From assembly GCA_023663725.1 (NCBI GenBank), contig JAMPGX010000004.1, positions 54,670 to 118,669 of the forward strand: 64,000 nt of DNA, read 5' to 3'. The position numbers were made by a program, and so were the translations under genes. How positions within the stretch are numbered: the stretch's first letter is position 1; the number at the start of each line of letters is the position of its first letter. Source of the stretch: a bacterium. GTDB lineage: Bacteria > Bacillota > Clostridia > Lachnospirales > Lachnospiraceae. Shown in pieces: positions 52,724 through 59,555 of the stretch. The notes beneath the pieces were generated by a model, which was not told where the DNA came from, searched no databases, and saw only the letters and a program-made list of their open reading frames with translations.

Positions 52724-53977
52724 ATGGAGCCAATTAGACGAGATTTGTATTTAAACCGATTGATTGAGCGGCGGGGAAACGGCTTGATCAAAGTGATTAC
52801 CGGTATCCGCAGATGTGGGAAATCTTTCCTGCTTTTCAAACTGTATTATCAATATCTGTTGGACTCTGGCGTAGACGCCTCCAGAATAATCGCCATCGCG
52901 TTGGAGGATGAAGATTATAGAGAGCTTCGCGAGGGCAAAAAATTAAGCGCGTATATTAAACAGCAGATAACCGATCAGGGCATATGGTACATTTTTCTGG
53001 ATGAGGTACAGCTGTGCGAGGGCTTTGCAGGAGTATTGAGCGGCCTTAACAGACATGAGAATCTGGATCTCTATGTGACGGGAAGCAATTCCAGATTTCT
53101 ATCCTCCGATGTGCCTGCGGAGCTTCGGGGACGTGGAGATGAAGTGCGTGTCTATCCCCTCTCTTTCTCCGAATATGTCTCTGCATACGCCGGAGATCAG
53201 GAGGATGCCTGGGTAGACTATTATACCTACGGAGGGCTGCCGCTGATCTTGAGGCAAAAAACAGATGAGTTGAAATCAAAGTATCTGACTGATCTGTGCC
53301 GGGAGCTGTATCTGAAGGAGATTGAGGAACGCAATAATCTGCGTGGCGATCATGTCATGGCGGCTTTGCTCGGCTCTCTTGCGTCGGCGATAGGCTCGCT
53401 GACGAACCCTTCCAAGCTGGCCAATATGTTCAAGAGCAGAGGAAGCTCGGTCAGCGACAAGACAGTCGGCATCTATATTGGCTATCTGCTGGACGCCTTT
53501 CTGATCAGCAGGGCAAAGCGATATGATATCAGGGGGAAAAAGTACATTGCCTCCCCGTTCAAGTATTATTTTACTGATGTGGGTCTGCGCAACGCACAGC
53601 TTCATTTCAGGCAGCAGGAAGAAAATCACATTATGGAAAACATAATCTATAATGAGCTGCTTGTCAGAGGCTTTCATGTGGATGTGGGCGTCGTGGAGCA
53701 TATCGTGAGAGATGAGAACCGAAAGACGGTTCGCAGGAGACTGGAGGTAGATTTTGTCTGTAACAGGGGCAGCCAGAGATACTATATCCAATCCGCGTTT
53801 GCCATATCGGACAACAATTGGCTGGAGCAGGAAAAAAGCGCCCTGATTCACATTGACGATTCCTTCAAGAAGATCATAGTGGTTAAGGACAGGGTCAAGC
53901 TCTGGCGCAATGAGGAGGGAATCACAGTGATGGGAATCAGGGAGTTCCTATTGAATCCAGGCAGCCTTGATCTATAG
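52724..53977 (+). CDS. ATP-binding protein, AAA_14/DUF4143 family
   Basis: A 417-residue protein. The AAA_14 domain has Walker A GIRRCGKSFLLFKL and Walker B YIFLDEVQL, and an Arg-finger-like TGSNSRFLSSDVPAELRGRG. The C-terminal DUF4143 domain (from about 200) ends in a nuclease-like region with LEVDFVCNRGSQRYYIQ, which matches a D...xxK-type pattern. These proteins are common, often multicopy, in anaerobes. Their function is unknown. GGGAGA precedes the ATG at 52724. It is a single gene directly before a cluster of palindromic repeats. Confidence 0.85.
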   Translation: MEPIRRDLYLNRLIERRGNGLIKVITGIRRCGKSFLLFKLYYQYLLDSGVDASRIIAIALEDEDYRELREGKKLSAYIKQQITDQGIWYIFLDEVQLCEGFAGVLSGLNRHENLDLYVTGSNSRFLSSDVPAELRGRGDEVRVYPLSFSEYVSAYAGDQEDAWVDYYTYGGLPLILRQKTDELKSKYLTDLCRELYLKEIEERNNLRGDHVMAALLGSLASAIGSLTNPSKLANMFKSRGSSVSDKTVGIYIGYLLDAFLISRAKRYDIRGKKYIASPFKYYFTDVGLRNAQLHFRQQEENHIMENIIYNELLVRGFHVDVGVVEHIVRDENRKTVRRRLEVDFVCNRGSQRYYIQSAFAISDNNWLEQEKSALIHIDDSFKKIIVVKDRVKLWRNEEGITVMGIREFLLNPGSLDL

Positions 53978-53988
53978 AAGACGGATGA

Positions 53989-54195
53989 TTGCGAAACTTG
54001 GTTACTGTGCCAGTGTCATTGTGCACATGGTATATTCCAACGCAGGCACGCTTTCGCTTCGTGAAAAACGTAACAGTGCTAAGCTCGTGCCGAATGAATT
54101 CGGCAGACCTCGCTAAGCACTGACGTTTTTCAAGAGCCTACTTATGGAATATACCATGTACACAATTCGGTACTGGCAAAAGAATGTTTTGCGAA
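53989..54195. repeat. Palindromic dispersed repeat, copy B
   Basis: The left and right flanks match copy A (TTGCGAAA...GTGTCATTGTGCACA on the left, TTATGGAATATAC...CGGTACTGGCAA on the right). The centre differs: GAAAAACGT pairs with ACGTTTTTC and encloses AGTGCT/AGCACT and GCCGAAT/ATTCGGC. It is non-coding and lies in the same orientation as copy A. Confidence 0.72.
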
Positions 54196-54291
54196 GCTAC
54201 CTTTGGAGAAACAGTGGACGGGCAGTATATACAAAATAATGGCGACATGATACTGCATTGAAGTTAATTTGCAAAGCAAATTTATTTCAAT
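54196..54291. repeat. Spacer with a long hairpin between repeat copies
   Basis: An 18-base hairpin about 54254-54292 (GCATTGAA...AATTTGC, loop AAA, GCAAATT...TTCAATGC) has two mismatches. No gene is seen. It may be the remains of another element's centre. Confidence 0.5.
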
Positions 54292-54438
54292 GCCGTCGGT
54301 ACTAGGGTTGCTAGCAATCTTCAATACTGTATTTTAGGATCTTGTGTACCGCTATGGTGAGAACGGAGCGAGAGCGTACTTGCGTTGGAATAAACAACAT
54401 GCACAATGACACTTGCATAGTAACTGGGTATCGCAACC
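54292..54438. repeat. Palindromic dispersed repeat, copy C (partial, inverted)
   Basis: This copy reads in the opposite direction to A and B. It keeps CGGTACTAGGGTTGCTAGCAA, then GTGTACCGCTATGGTGAGAAC, then the end ACACTTGCATAGTAACTGGG. The other outer arm is missing. Confidence 0.65.
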
Positions 54439-54459
54439 TGCTATATACACAAAGTAGAC

Positions 54460-54660
54460 AATTGTGATACCCTTTGCTGCCAATACCGAATTGGGTATAT
54501 GGTATATTCCATAAGCAGTGCTCTTTCGAACCGTCGGTACTTAGATGCCGTATTTTGGCATCTTATGTACCGCTACGGTGAGAACGAAGCGAGAGCGTGC
54601 CTGCGTTGGAGTATACCATGTGCCCAATGACACTGGTGTAGTAACTGGGTACTGCAATCG
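54460..54660. repeat. Palindromic dispersed repeat, copy D (inverted)
   Basis: This is an almost full copy in reverse orientation to A. It has CCAATACCGAATTGGGTATA at the left, the core GATGCC/GGCATC inside CGGTAC/GTACCG, and ATGACACTGGTGTAGTAACT at the right. It ends 24 bases before the AmmeMemo gene, so it may affect that gene's leader. Confidence 0.72.
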
Positions 54661-54683
54661 TCTAATGAAAGGAGTGTAAGGTT

Positions 54684-56069
54684 ATGGGTATTTTGGCAGG
54701 CTTCATGGTTCCGCATCCGCCGTTGATCGTCCCCGAAGTGGGCAGGGGCGAGGAAAAGAAGATTCAACATACAATTGATGCCTATCACAGGGTAGCGGAG
54801 GCTGTCGGCCGCCTGCAGCCGGAGACGATAGTGCTTCTCTCGCCCCACCAGACGATGTACGCGGACTATTTTCATATATCGCCAGGTTATAGCGCAAAGG
54901 GCGATTTTGGGCAGTTCCGAGCCGGACAGGTGCGCATGGAGGTTGCCTACGATACGGAGTTTGTCCAGGCGTTGTGCGATACGGCAAAAGCCGTGGATCT
55001 GCAGGCGGGAACGCTGGGAGAGCGGGAGAGGAAGCTGGATCACGGCACGATGGTGCCGCTGTATTTTGTGAATCAGTACTGGACTGGATATCGTCTGGTC
55101 AGGATTGGTCTGTCGGGCCTTCCCCTGACGGCTCACTATCGGTTGGGGCAGTGTATTCGGGGGACGGCACAGGCTCTTGGCCGAAGCGCCGTATTGATCG
55201 CCAGCGGCGATCTGTCCCATAAGCTCAAGGAGGACGGCCCTTACGGATATCAGAAGGAGGGACCTGACTACGACGGGAGAATCATGGATGTCATGGGTAG
55301 AGGCGCCTTCGGGGAGCTGCTGGATTTTCCGGAGGATTTCTGCGAGAAGGCCGCGGAATGCGGGCATCGTTCCTTTACCATCCTGGCGGGTGCTTTTGAC
55401 AGGACCGCCGTAGAGACGGAGCGGCTGTCTTACGAGGGGCCGTTCGGAGTGGGGTATGGCATCTGCGCCTATCGGCCCGTCGGTTCTGATGAGACGCGCA
55501 ATTTTCTGGAGCAATATGAGGAGAGGGAGCGTGAGCGCCTCCTTGCCCTGCGGGAGAAGGAGGACCCATATGTGCGGCTGGCCAGATATGCCATCGAGAC
55601 ATTTGTGCAGACGGGGAAACGGCCGGAGCTGCCGCAGGGACTGCCCCAGGAGTTGTGCCAAACCAGGGCGGGCGCGTTTGTTTCTCTGAAGGAAGATGGA
55701 AAGCTTCGGGGCTGTATTGGCACCATTCGGGCGGTTCAGAATTCCCTGGCAGAAGAGATTATCAACAATGCCGTCAGCGCCTGCTCGGAGGACCCCAGGT
55801 TTTCTCCGGTGGAGGCCTGGGAGGTGGAGCGGCTCACCATCAGCGTGGACGTGCTGGGAGAGACGGAGAAGATCGTCTCGCCAGGGGAGCTGGATGTAGC
55901 GCGGTACGGGGTCATCGTGACCAGAGGCGCCAGGCGGGGGCTGCTGCTTCCGAATCTGGAGGGTGTGGACACAGTGGAGGAGCAGATTGCCATTGCGAAG
56001 CAGAAGGCCGGAATCAAGGCGCATGAGAGTGTGGAGTTGGAACGGTTTGAGGTAGTGCGGCACTATTAG
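54684..56069 (+). CDS. AmmeMemoRadiSam proteins B and A, fused
   Basis: A 461-residue fusion. Residues 1-270 match the MEMO/LigB-like family (AmmeMemoRadiSam protein B), starting GILAGFMVPHPPLIVPEVGR, with conserved His residues such as LLSPHQTMY and ASGDLSHKL that could bind a metal. Residues about 285-460 match the AMMECR1 domain (protein A), with TRAGAFVSLKEDGKLRGCIG, the defining LRGCIG motif. The biochemical role of both is unsettled. Stand-alone and fused forms occur in anaerobes, next to the radical SAM partner, as here (37 bases downstream). GGAG precedes the ATG. Confidence 0.93.
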   Translation: MGILAGFMVPHPPLIVPEVGRGEEKKIQHTIDAYHRVAEAVGRLQPETIVLLSPHQTMYADYFHISPGYSAKGDFGQFRAGQVRMEVAYDTEFVQALCDTAKAVDLQAGTLGERERKLDHGTMVPLYFVNQYWTGYRLVRIGLSGLPLTAHYRLGQCIRGTAQALGRSAVLIASGDLSHKLKEDGPYGYQKEGPDYDGRIMDVMGRGAFGELLDFPEDFCEKAAECGHRSFTILAGAFDRTAVETERLSYEGPFGVGYGICAYRPVGSDETRNFLEQYEERERERLLALREKEDPYVRLARYAIETFVQTGKRPELPQGLPQELCQTRAGAFVSLKEDGKLRGCIGTIRAVQNSLAEEIINNAVSACSEDPRFSPVEAWEVERLTISVDVLGETEKIVSPGELDVARYGVIVTRGARRGLLLPNLEGVDTVEEQIAIAKQKAGIKAHESVELERFEVVRHY

Positions 56070-56105
56070 GCGGCGGAAGACGGAAATAGGGGAGTTTGAT
56101 TTGCC

Positions 56106-56957
56106 ATGAAGACAATTTGTCAGGTATGTATGCATCACTGCGCTCTGGAGTCCGGACAGCGGGGGCTGTGCGGCGCCAGAAAGAATGAGGGCGGGAAAAT
56201 CATCTGTGATAATTACGGACAGATCACTTCGATGGCCCTTGACCCAATTGAAAAAAAGCCACTGTGTGACTTTTACCCCGGCAGCATGATCCTGTCCGTG
56301 GGGAGCTATGGATGCAACCTGAGGTGTCCCTTCTGCCAGAATCATGAGATATCCATGACGGGCAGGGAGGATTCCGGCGCCGCATATGTCTCTCCCAGGC
56401 GGCTTGCGGATACGGCACGGGAGTGGAAGGAGCGAAAAAGGGCTGGAAATATCGGCGTGGCGTTTACCTATAACGAGCCCCTGGTCGGCTGGGAGTATGT
56501 CAGGGACACGGCCAGACTGGTCAGGGAATACGGCATGGTCAATGTGCTCGTGACCAACGGCACGGCCTCTCTGGAGGTGCTGGAGGAGCTGCTGCCCTGG
56601 ATTGACGCCATGAATATCGACCTCAAGGGCTTTCGGGAGGAGTACTATCAAAGGCTTGGCGGGGACCTGGCGACAGTGAAGGCCTTTATCGCCAGAGCAG
56701 CGGAGAGCTGCCATGTCGAGCTGACCACGCTGATCGTGCCTGGGGAGAACGATTCTCCCCAGGAGATGGAGGCGGAGGCAGCGTGGATTGCCGGCCTGTC
56801 TCGGGATATCTCGCTCCATATCACCCGCTTTTACCCGCAGTATCATATGACGGACCGACAGCCTACGGACGTAGGTCATCTGTACCGTCTTGCGCAGGTC
56901 GCAAAGGGATATCTGGAGAAGGTGTATGTGTGCGGCTCGGTTTATTCCTCTTTTTGA
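56106..56957 (+). CDS. AmmeMemoRadiSam system radical SAM enzyme
   Basis: A 283-residue radical SAM enzyme of the PflA-like type. The cluster motif is C-x3-C-x2-C (Cys70, 74, 77 in GSYGCNLRCPFCQ). An additional N-terminal group C5, C8, C12, C22 (CQVCMHHC...GLCGAR) is typical of the AmmeMemo subgroup and could bind a second metal site. VAFTYNEPLVGWEYV and NGTASLEVLEELLPWIDAMN are conserved in the family. Its substrate is unknown. It probably activates or modifies the product of the neighbouring fused gene or a common target. GGGGAG precedes the ATG. Confidence 0.93.
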   Translation: MKTICQVCMHHCALESGQRGLCGARKNEGGKIICDNYGQITSMALDPIEKKPLCDFYPGSMILSVGSYGCNLRCPFCQNHEISMTGREDSGAAYVSPRRLADTAREWKERKRAGNIGVAFTYNEPLVGWEYVRDTARLVREYGMVNVLVTNGTASLEVLEELLPWIDAMNIDLKGFREEYYQRLGGDLATVKAFIARAAESCHVELTTLIVPGENDSPQEMEAEAAWIAGLSRDISLHITRFYPQYHMTDRQPTDVGHLYRLAQVAKGYLEKVYVCGSVYSSF

Positions 56958-56991
56958 TGAGAACGATTAATTCGGCTAATTGATCGGCACA

Positions 56992-57156
56992 CTAGTGTGC
57001 TGTACCGTTCATTTTCAACTAAATGACGCAGAATGGATTTTCAGTCTGCAAGGCGGCCGAATGAGGCGTAGCGGTTGCTACGTCGATTGAAGCCAACGCA
57101 GCAGATGGAAATTCAGGCAAGTCATTTGGTGAAATGTGAACGGTACAGTACACTAG
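56992..57156. mobile_element. MITE-like element with terminal inverted repeats
   Basis: The ends at 56992-57011 and 57137-57156 are 20-bp inverted repeats with one mismatch (CTGTACCGTTCA at the inner part). Similarity continues inward to about 36 bp. The centre has CGTAGC-GGTT-GCTACG (57066-57081). It has no coding capacity, as expected of a MITE. The right end covers the stop codon of the PAP2 gene. No target duplication could be fixed. Confidence 0.7.
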
Positions 57157-57617
57157 CCCGCAAGCCGGTAATACGCGACGGCGATAAAGACTCCCAGAAT
57201 ACCGCCAATCAACACCTGGAAAGGAGTGTGGCCGATAAATTCCTTCAGCTTGTCCTGGGCGGACAGCTCCTCACGTCCCATATCCTCAAAGATCTTTATC
57301 ATATTGTTGAGCAGCTGAGCCTGAATGCCTGTCTCCCGACGCACGCCGATGGCGTCATACATGACGATGATGGCCAAAATCAGGGACAGAGCAAAGGGGG
57401 AGCCGCTCGAACCGTGCTCCATATATGTGGCTGTGACCAAAGCGCACACGGTAGCGGAATGAGAGCTGGGCATACCGCCGCTGCCCACTAAGCGCTCCGC
57501 CACAAACTTTTTCGTGAAGAGAAGATGTATCAAAGTCTTTAATATTTGCGCCACCAGCCATCCCAAGGCGGAGGCCAAGAAGATTCTGTTTTGAAATAAT
57601 CCCGTAAAAAAGTCCAT
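57153..57617 (-). CDS. Divergent PAP2-family membrane protein
   Basis: A 154-residue membrane protein of the DUF212/YuiD family: GWLVAQILKTLIHLLFTKKF, GSGGMPSSHSATVCALVTAT (the conserved SSHSA motif) and DAIGVRRETGIQAQLLNNM. These are distant relatives of acid phosphatase/haloperoxidase-type PAP2 enzymes, perhaps acting on lipid phosphates. The start at 57617 follows AAGAGG. An upstream in-frame ATG at 57800 extends into non-coding sequence. The stop TAG (57153-57155) lies in the outer base pairs of the MITE-like element, so the C-terminus was possibly changed by the insertion. Confidence 0.9.
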   Translation of the reverse strand: MDFFTGLFQNRIFLASALGWLVAQILKTLIHLLFTKKFVAERLVGSGGMPSSHSATVCALVTATYMEHGSSGSPFALSLILAIIVMYDAIGVRRETGIQAQLLNNMIKIFEDMGREELSAQDKLKEFIGHTPFQVLIGGILGVFIAVAYYRLAG

Positions 57618-57737
57618 ATTCGCTTCCTCTTTTCTCCGTTCATTATACACGATTCCAGTCAGGATATCCAGACCTTTACTGTTTTTTTTGCACTGTGCGC
57701 TCACAGCGTCCGTTGGCTGTCGGGCCGCAGAGTTAGC

Positions 57738-57766
57738 TTGCGCAATCACTAAAATTGCGGTATACT
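57738..57766 (+). promoter_or_regulatory. Promoter with spacer palindrome, glycosyltransferase gene
   Basis: TTGCGC (57738-57743) and TATACT (57761-57766) are 17 bases apart. CGCAAT (57741-57746) and ATTGCG (57754-57759) form an inverted repeat in the spacer, a likely operator. Confidence 0.65.
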
Positions 57767-57812
57767 GAAGTTCGAGAACGTCGTCCAAGGTCAAAGACAA
57801 GGAGAGTTATTC

Positions 57813-58742
57813 ATGAGCTTGCTGAGCGTAATTGTGCCCTGCTATAACGAAGAGGAATCTGTTGAGGATTTTTATAGGGAATTGATGAAAAATGAAGGCT
57901 TCTTTCATGAGAAGGAGCTGGAACTGGAGATTATCTATATAGATGACGGCTCGCGGGATCAAACGGTGGCGGAGGTCAAAAAGCTGAGGGAAAAGGATGA
58001 GAGAGTTCGACTGGTCTCATTTTCCCGCAATTTTGGCAAGGAGGCAGCCATGTTTGCCGGCCTGGAGAAGTGCAGGGGGGACTATGCGGTCATGATGGAC
58101 GTGGATCTGCAGGATCCGCCGTCCCTGTTGCCAGAGATGTATTCTTATCTGGAAGAGGGCTATGACTCTGTGGCTACCAGAAGAGTCAGCCGCAAGGGAG
58201 AGCCTGCGGTCCGCTCTTTTTTCGCAAGACTGTTCTACCGGCTGATGAAGCATATATCCCGCACAGAGATCATGGATGGCGCTCGGGATTACCGGCTGAT
58301 GACCCGTCAGATGGTGGATGCGATTCTGCGGATGCAGGAGTATAATCGTTTTACCAAGGGTATTTATGGCTGGGTCGGTTTTCAGACAAAGTGGATAGAA
58401 TATGAGAATATAGAGCGCACAAAGGGCGAGACGAAATGGAACTTCTGGAAGCTGTTGATCTATTCGCTGGAAGGCATCACAGCATTTTCCACAGTGCCTC
58501 TGAGCATTGCCGCTTTTATGGGAGTACTATTCTGTCTGCTTGCCTTTGCGCTCATTATATTTATCATTGTGCGCACCAGCATTTTTGGGGATCCGGTGTC
58601 GGGCTGGCCATCTCTGGTATGTATTATCTCGCTGATCAGCGGTGTTCAGCTGTTCTGCATGGGCATTATCGGACAGTATCTGGCCAAAACATATATGGAG
58701 GTTAAGAAACGGCCAATATACATTGTTAAGGAAGAATTATAG
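57813..58742 (+). CDS. Family 2 glycosyltransferase, polyprenyl-phosphate (GtrB/DPM-like)
   Basis: A 309-residue protein. The GT-A domain (1-230) begins LSVIVPCYNEEESVEDFY and has IYIDDGSRDQT, MMDVDLQDPPSLLPEM (the DxD-type metal site) and GYDSVATRRVSR. Two C-terminal TM helices (about 230-255 and 265-290) anchor it. The pattern is that of bactoprenol glucosyltransferases, which load a sugar on undecaprenyl phosphate for transfer to a surface polymer. It is the first gene of the exopolysaccharide region, with its own promoter and AAGGAG site. Confidence 0.9.
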   Translation: MSLLSVIVPCYNEEESVEDFYRELMKNEGFFHEKELELEIIYIDDGSRDQTVAEVKKLREKDERVRLVSFSRNFGKEAAMFAGLEKCRGDYAVMMDVDLQDPPSLLPEMYSYLEEGYDSVATRRVSRKGEPAVRSFFARLFYRLMKHISRTEIMDGARDYRLMTRQMVDAILRMQEYNRFTKGIYGWVGFQTKWIEYENIERTKGETKWNFWKLLIYSLEGITAFSTVPLSIAAFMGVLFCLLAFALIIFIIVRTSIFGDPVSGWPSLVCIISLISGVQLFCMGIIGQYLAKTYMEVKKRPIYIVKEEL

Positions 58743-58793
58743 CTTATATTGTGGAACTTTGTAATATCATGCGATAAAAACTCCTATACATTT

Positions 58794-58800
58794 TTCGACA
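58794..58800 (+). promoter_or_regulatory. Spo0A-type 0A box, perfect
   Basis: TTCGACA matches the 0A-box core TTCGNCA (complement TGNCGAA). It lies 70 bases in front of the orphan Spo0A-C gene. Confidence 0.55.
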
Positions 58801-58843
58801 GATATGATATGATTAGTGCAATCAATTACAGTAAGGGGCAGTA

Positions 58844-58850
58844 CTCGACA
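58844..58850 (+). promoter_or_regulatory. Second 0A-box-like site
   Basis: CTCGACA differs from the 0A-box core by one base. It lies 20 bases before the ATG at 58870, so binding here could block transcription or translation-leading RNA synthesis. Confidence 0.35.
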
Positions 58851-58869
58851 TGTGAAAGGGGAATTCATT

Positions 58870-59247
58870 ATGGACATTACTACTGTAAAAGATTACGAAT
58901 TGGAGTGCTATATTACGGAGATTATGCTGGACATTGGCGTTCCTGCTCATCTGAAGGGGTATCATTATCTGCGGGATGCTATTTTGTTATCCGGGAGGGA
59001 CATGGAGGTGGTGAGCAGCGTGACCAAGCTGCTGTATCCAACCATTGCAAAACACTTTAAGACTACAGACCAAAAAGTTGAGCGAGCGATTCGCAATGCA
59101 ATCGAGGTGTCTTGGACGAGGGGAAACGTCGAGACCTTCGAGAAATTGTTCGGTTATTCTGTCCAGCAAGGCAAGAACCGTCCGACCAACAGTGAGTACA
59201 TAGCCAGAATTGCAGATAAAATGCGTCTGGATATAAAGTCAAGATAG
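58870..59247 (+). CDS. Free-standing Spo0A C-terminal DNA-binding domain
   Basis: A 125-residue protein that corresponds only to the DNA-binding effector half of Spo0A. GVPAHLKGYHYLRDAI, QKVERAIRNAIEVSWTRGN (the recognition helix region of Spo0A) and NRPTNSEYIARIADKMRLD align along its full length. The receiver domain is absent, so it cannot be phosphorylated and may bind 0A boxes constitutively, competing with true Spo0A. AAAGGGG precedes the ATG at 58870. Longer frames start upstream but in sequence without ribosome sites. A two-way terminator follows at 59298. Confidence 0.9.
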   Translation: MDITTVKDYELECYITEIMLDIGVPAHLKGYHYLRDAILLSGRDMEVVSSVTKLLYPTIAKHFKTTDQKVERAIRNAIEVSWTRGNVETFEKLFGYSVQQGKNRPTNSEYIARIADKMRLDIKSR

Positions 59248-59297
59248 GTAGTCAGACTATAAGTCACTATTGACAATTCGTACTGCTCCTTATGGGG

Positions 59298-59329
59298 AAA
59301 AAAGGGACTGGCAGCAGTCTCTTTTTTAG
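59298..59329. terminator. Bidirectional terminator after the Spo0A-C gene
   Basis: AAAAAAGGGACT (59298-59309) pairs with AGTCTCTTTTTT (59316-59327), with one G-T pair and a six-base loop. A- and T-runs on both sides allow termination in both directions. Confidence 0.85.
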
Positions 59330-59359
59330 TTGTCCACCACAGGAAAAATGTGGTATAAT
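59330..59359 (+). promoter_or_regulatory. Promoter with spacer palindrome, exopolysaccharide operon
   Basis: TTGTCC (59330-59335) and TATAAT (59354-59359) are 18 bases apart, with an extended TGG before the -10. CCACA (59337-59341) and TGTGG (59349-59353) form an inverted repeat in the spacer, the same layout as in the promoter at 57738. Confidence 0.65.
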
Positions 59360-59365
59360 GTCCGC

Positions 59366-59483
59366 AAAGGGCAGAGTCAAGTTCCTGAAGGAGCAGCTGC
59401 CGTGCTTGCACGAGCAGATGATTGTTCGGGGATTTGACGAGCGAAGCGAACCCGAAAAACCTCGGGTTTTCGGGTCTCTGCCT
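59366..59483 (+). ncRNA. Structured leader RNA or small RNA
   Basis: GGCAGAG (59370-59376) pairs with CTCTGCC (59476-59482) and closes a region that holds CGTGC-TT-GCACG near 59401 and a nine-pair hairpin, ACCCGAAAA (59450-59458) with TTTTCGGGT (59467-59475). A 48-codon frame with the start in the -10 (59358-59504, MSAKGRVKFL...) crosses it, but is more likely by chance. The region occupies most of the 308-base gap before the membrane gene at 59556. Confidence 0.4.
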
Positions 59484-59555
59484 GTAACATGCGGTAAACA
59501 TTAATAAAATGCTCCACATATAACCTATGCTTGAGAGAAAGGAACCGACAGGACT

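Noticed and set aside
53989..54660. CRISPR array
   Set aside because: Repeat units are long, palindromic, in both directions and unevenly spaced. No short direct repeat with equal spacers is seen.
54573..56879. 768-codon reverse frame under the AmmeMemo and radical SAM genes
   Set aside because: Forward genes have intact family motifs, and the reverse frame begins in the repeat element. It arises from high GC in third positions.
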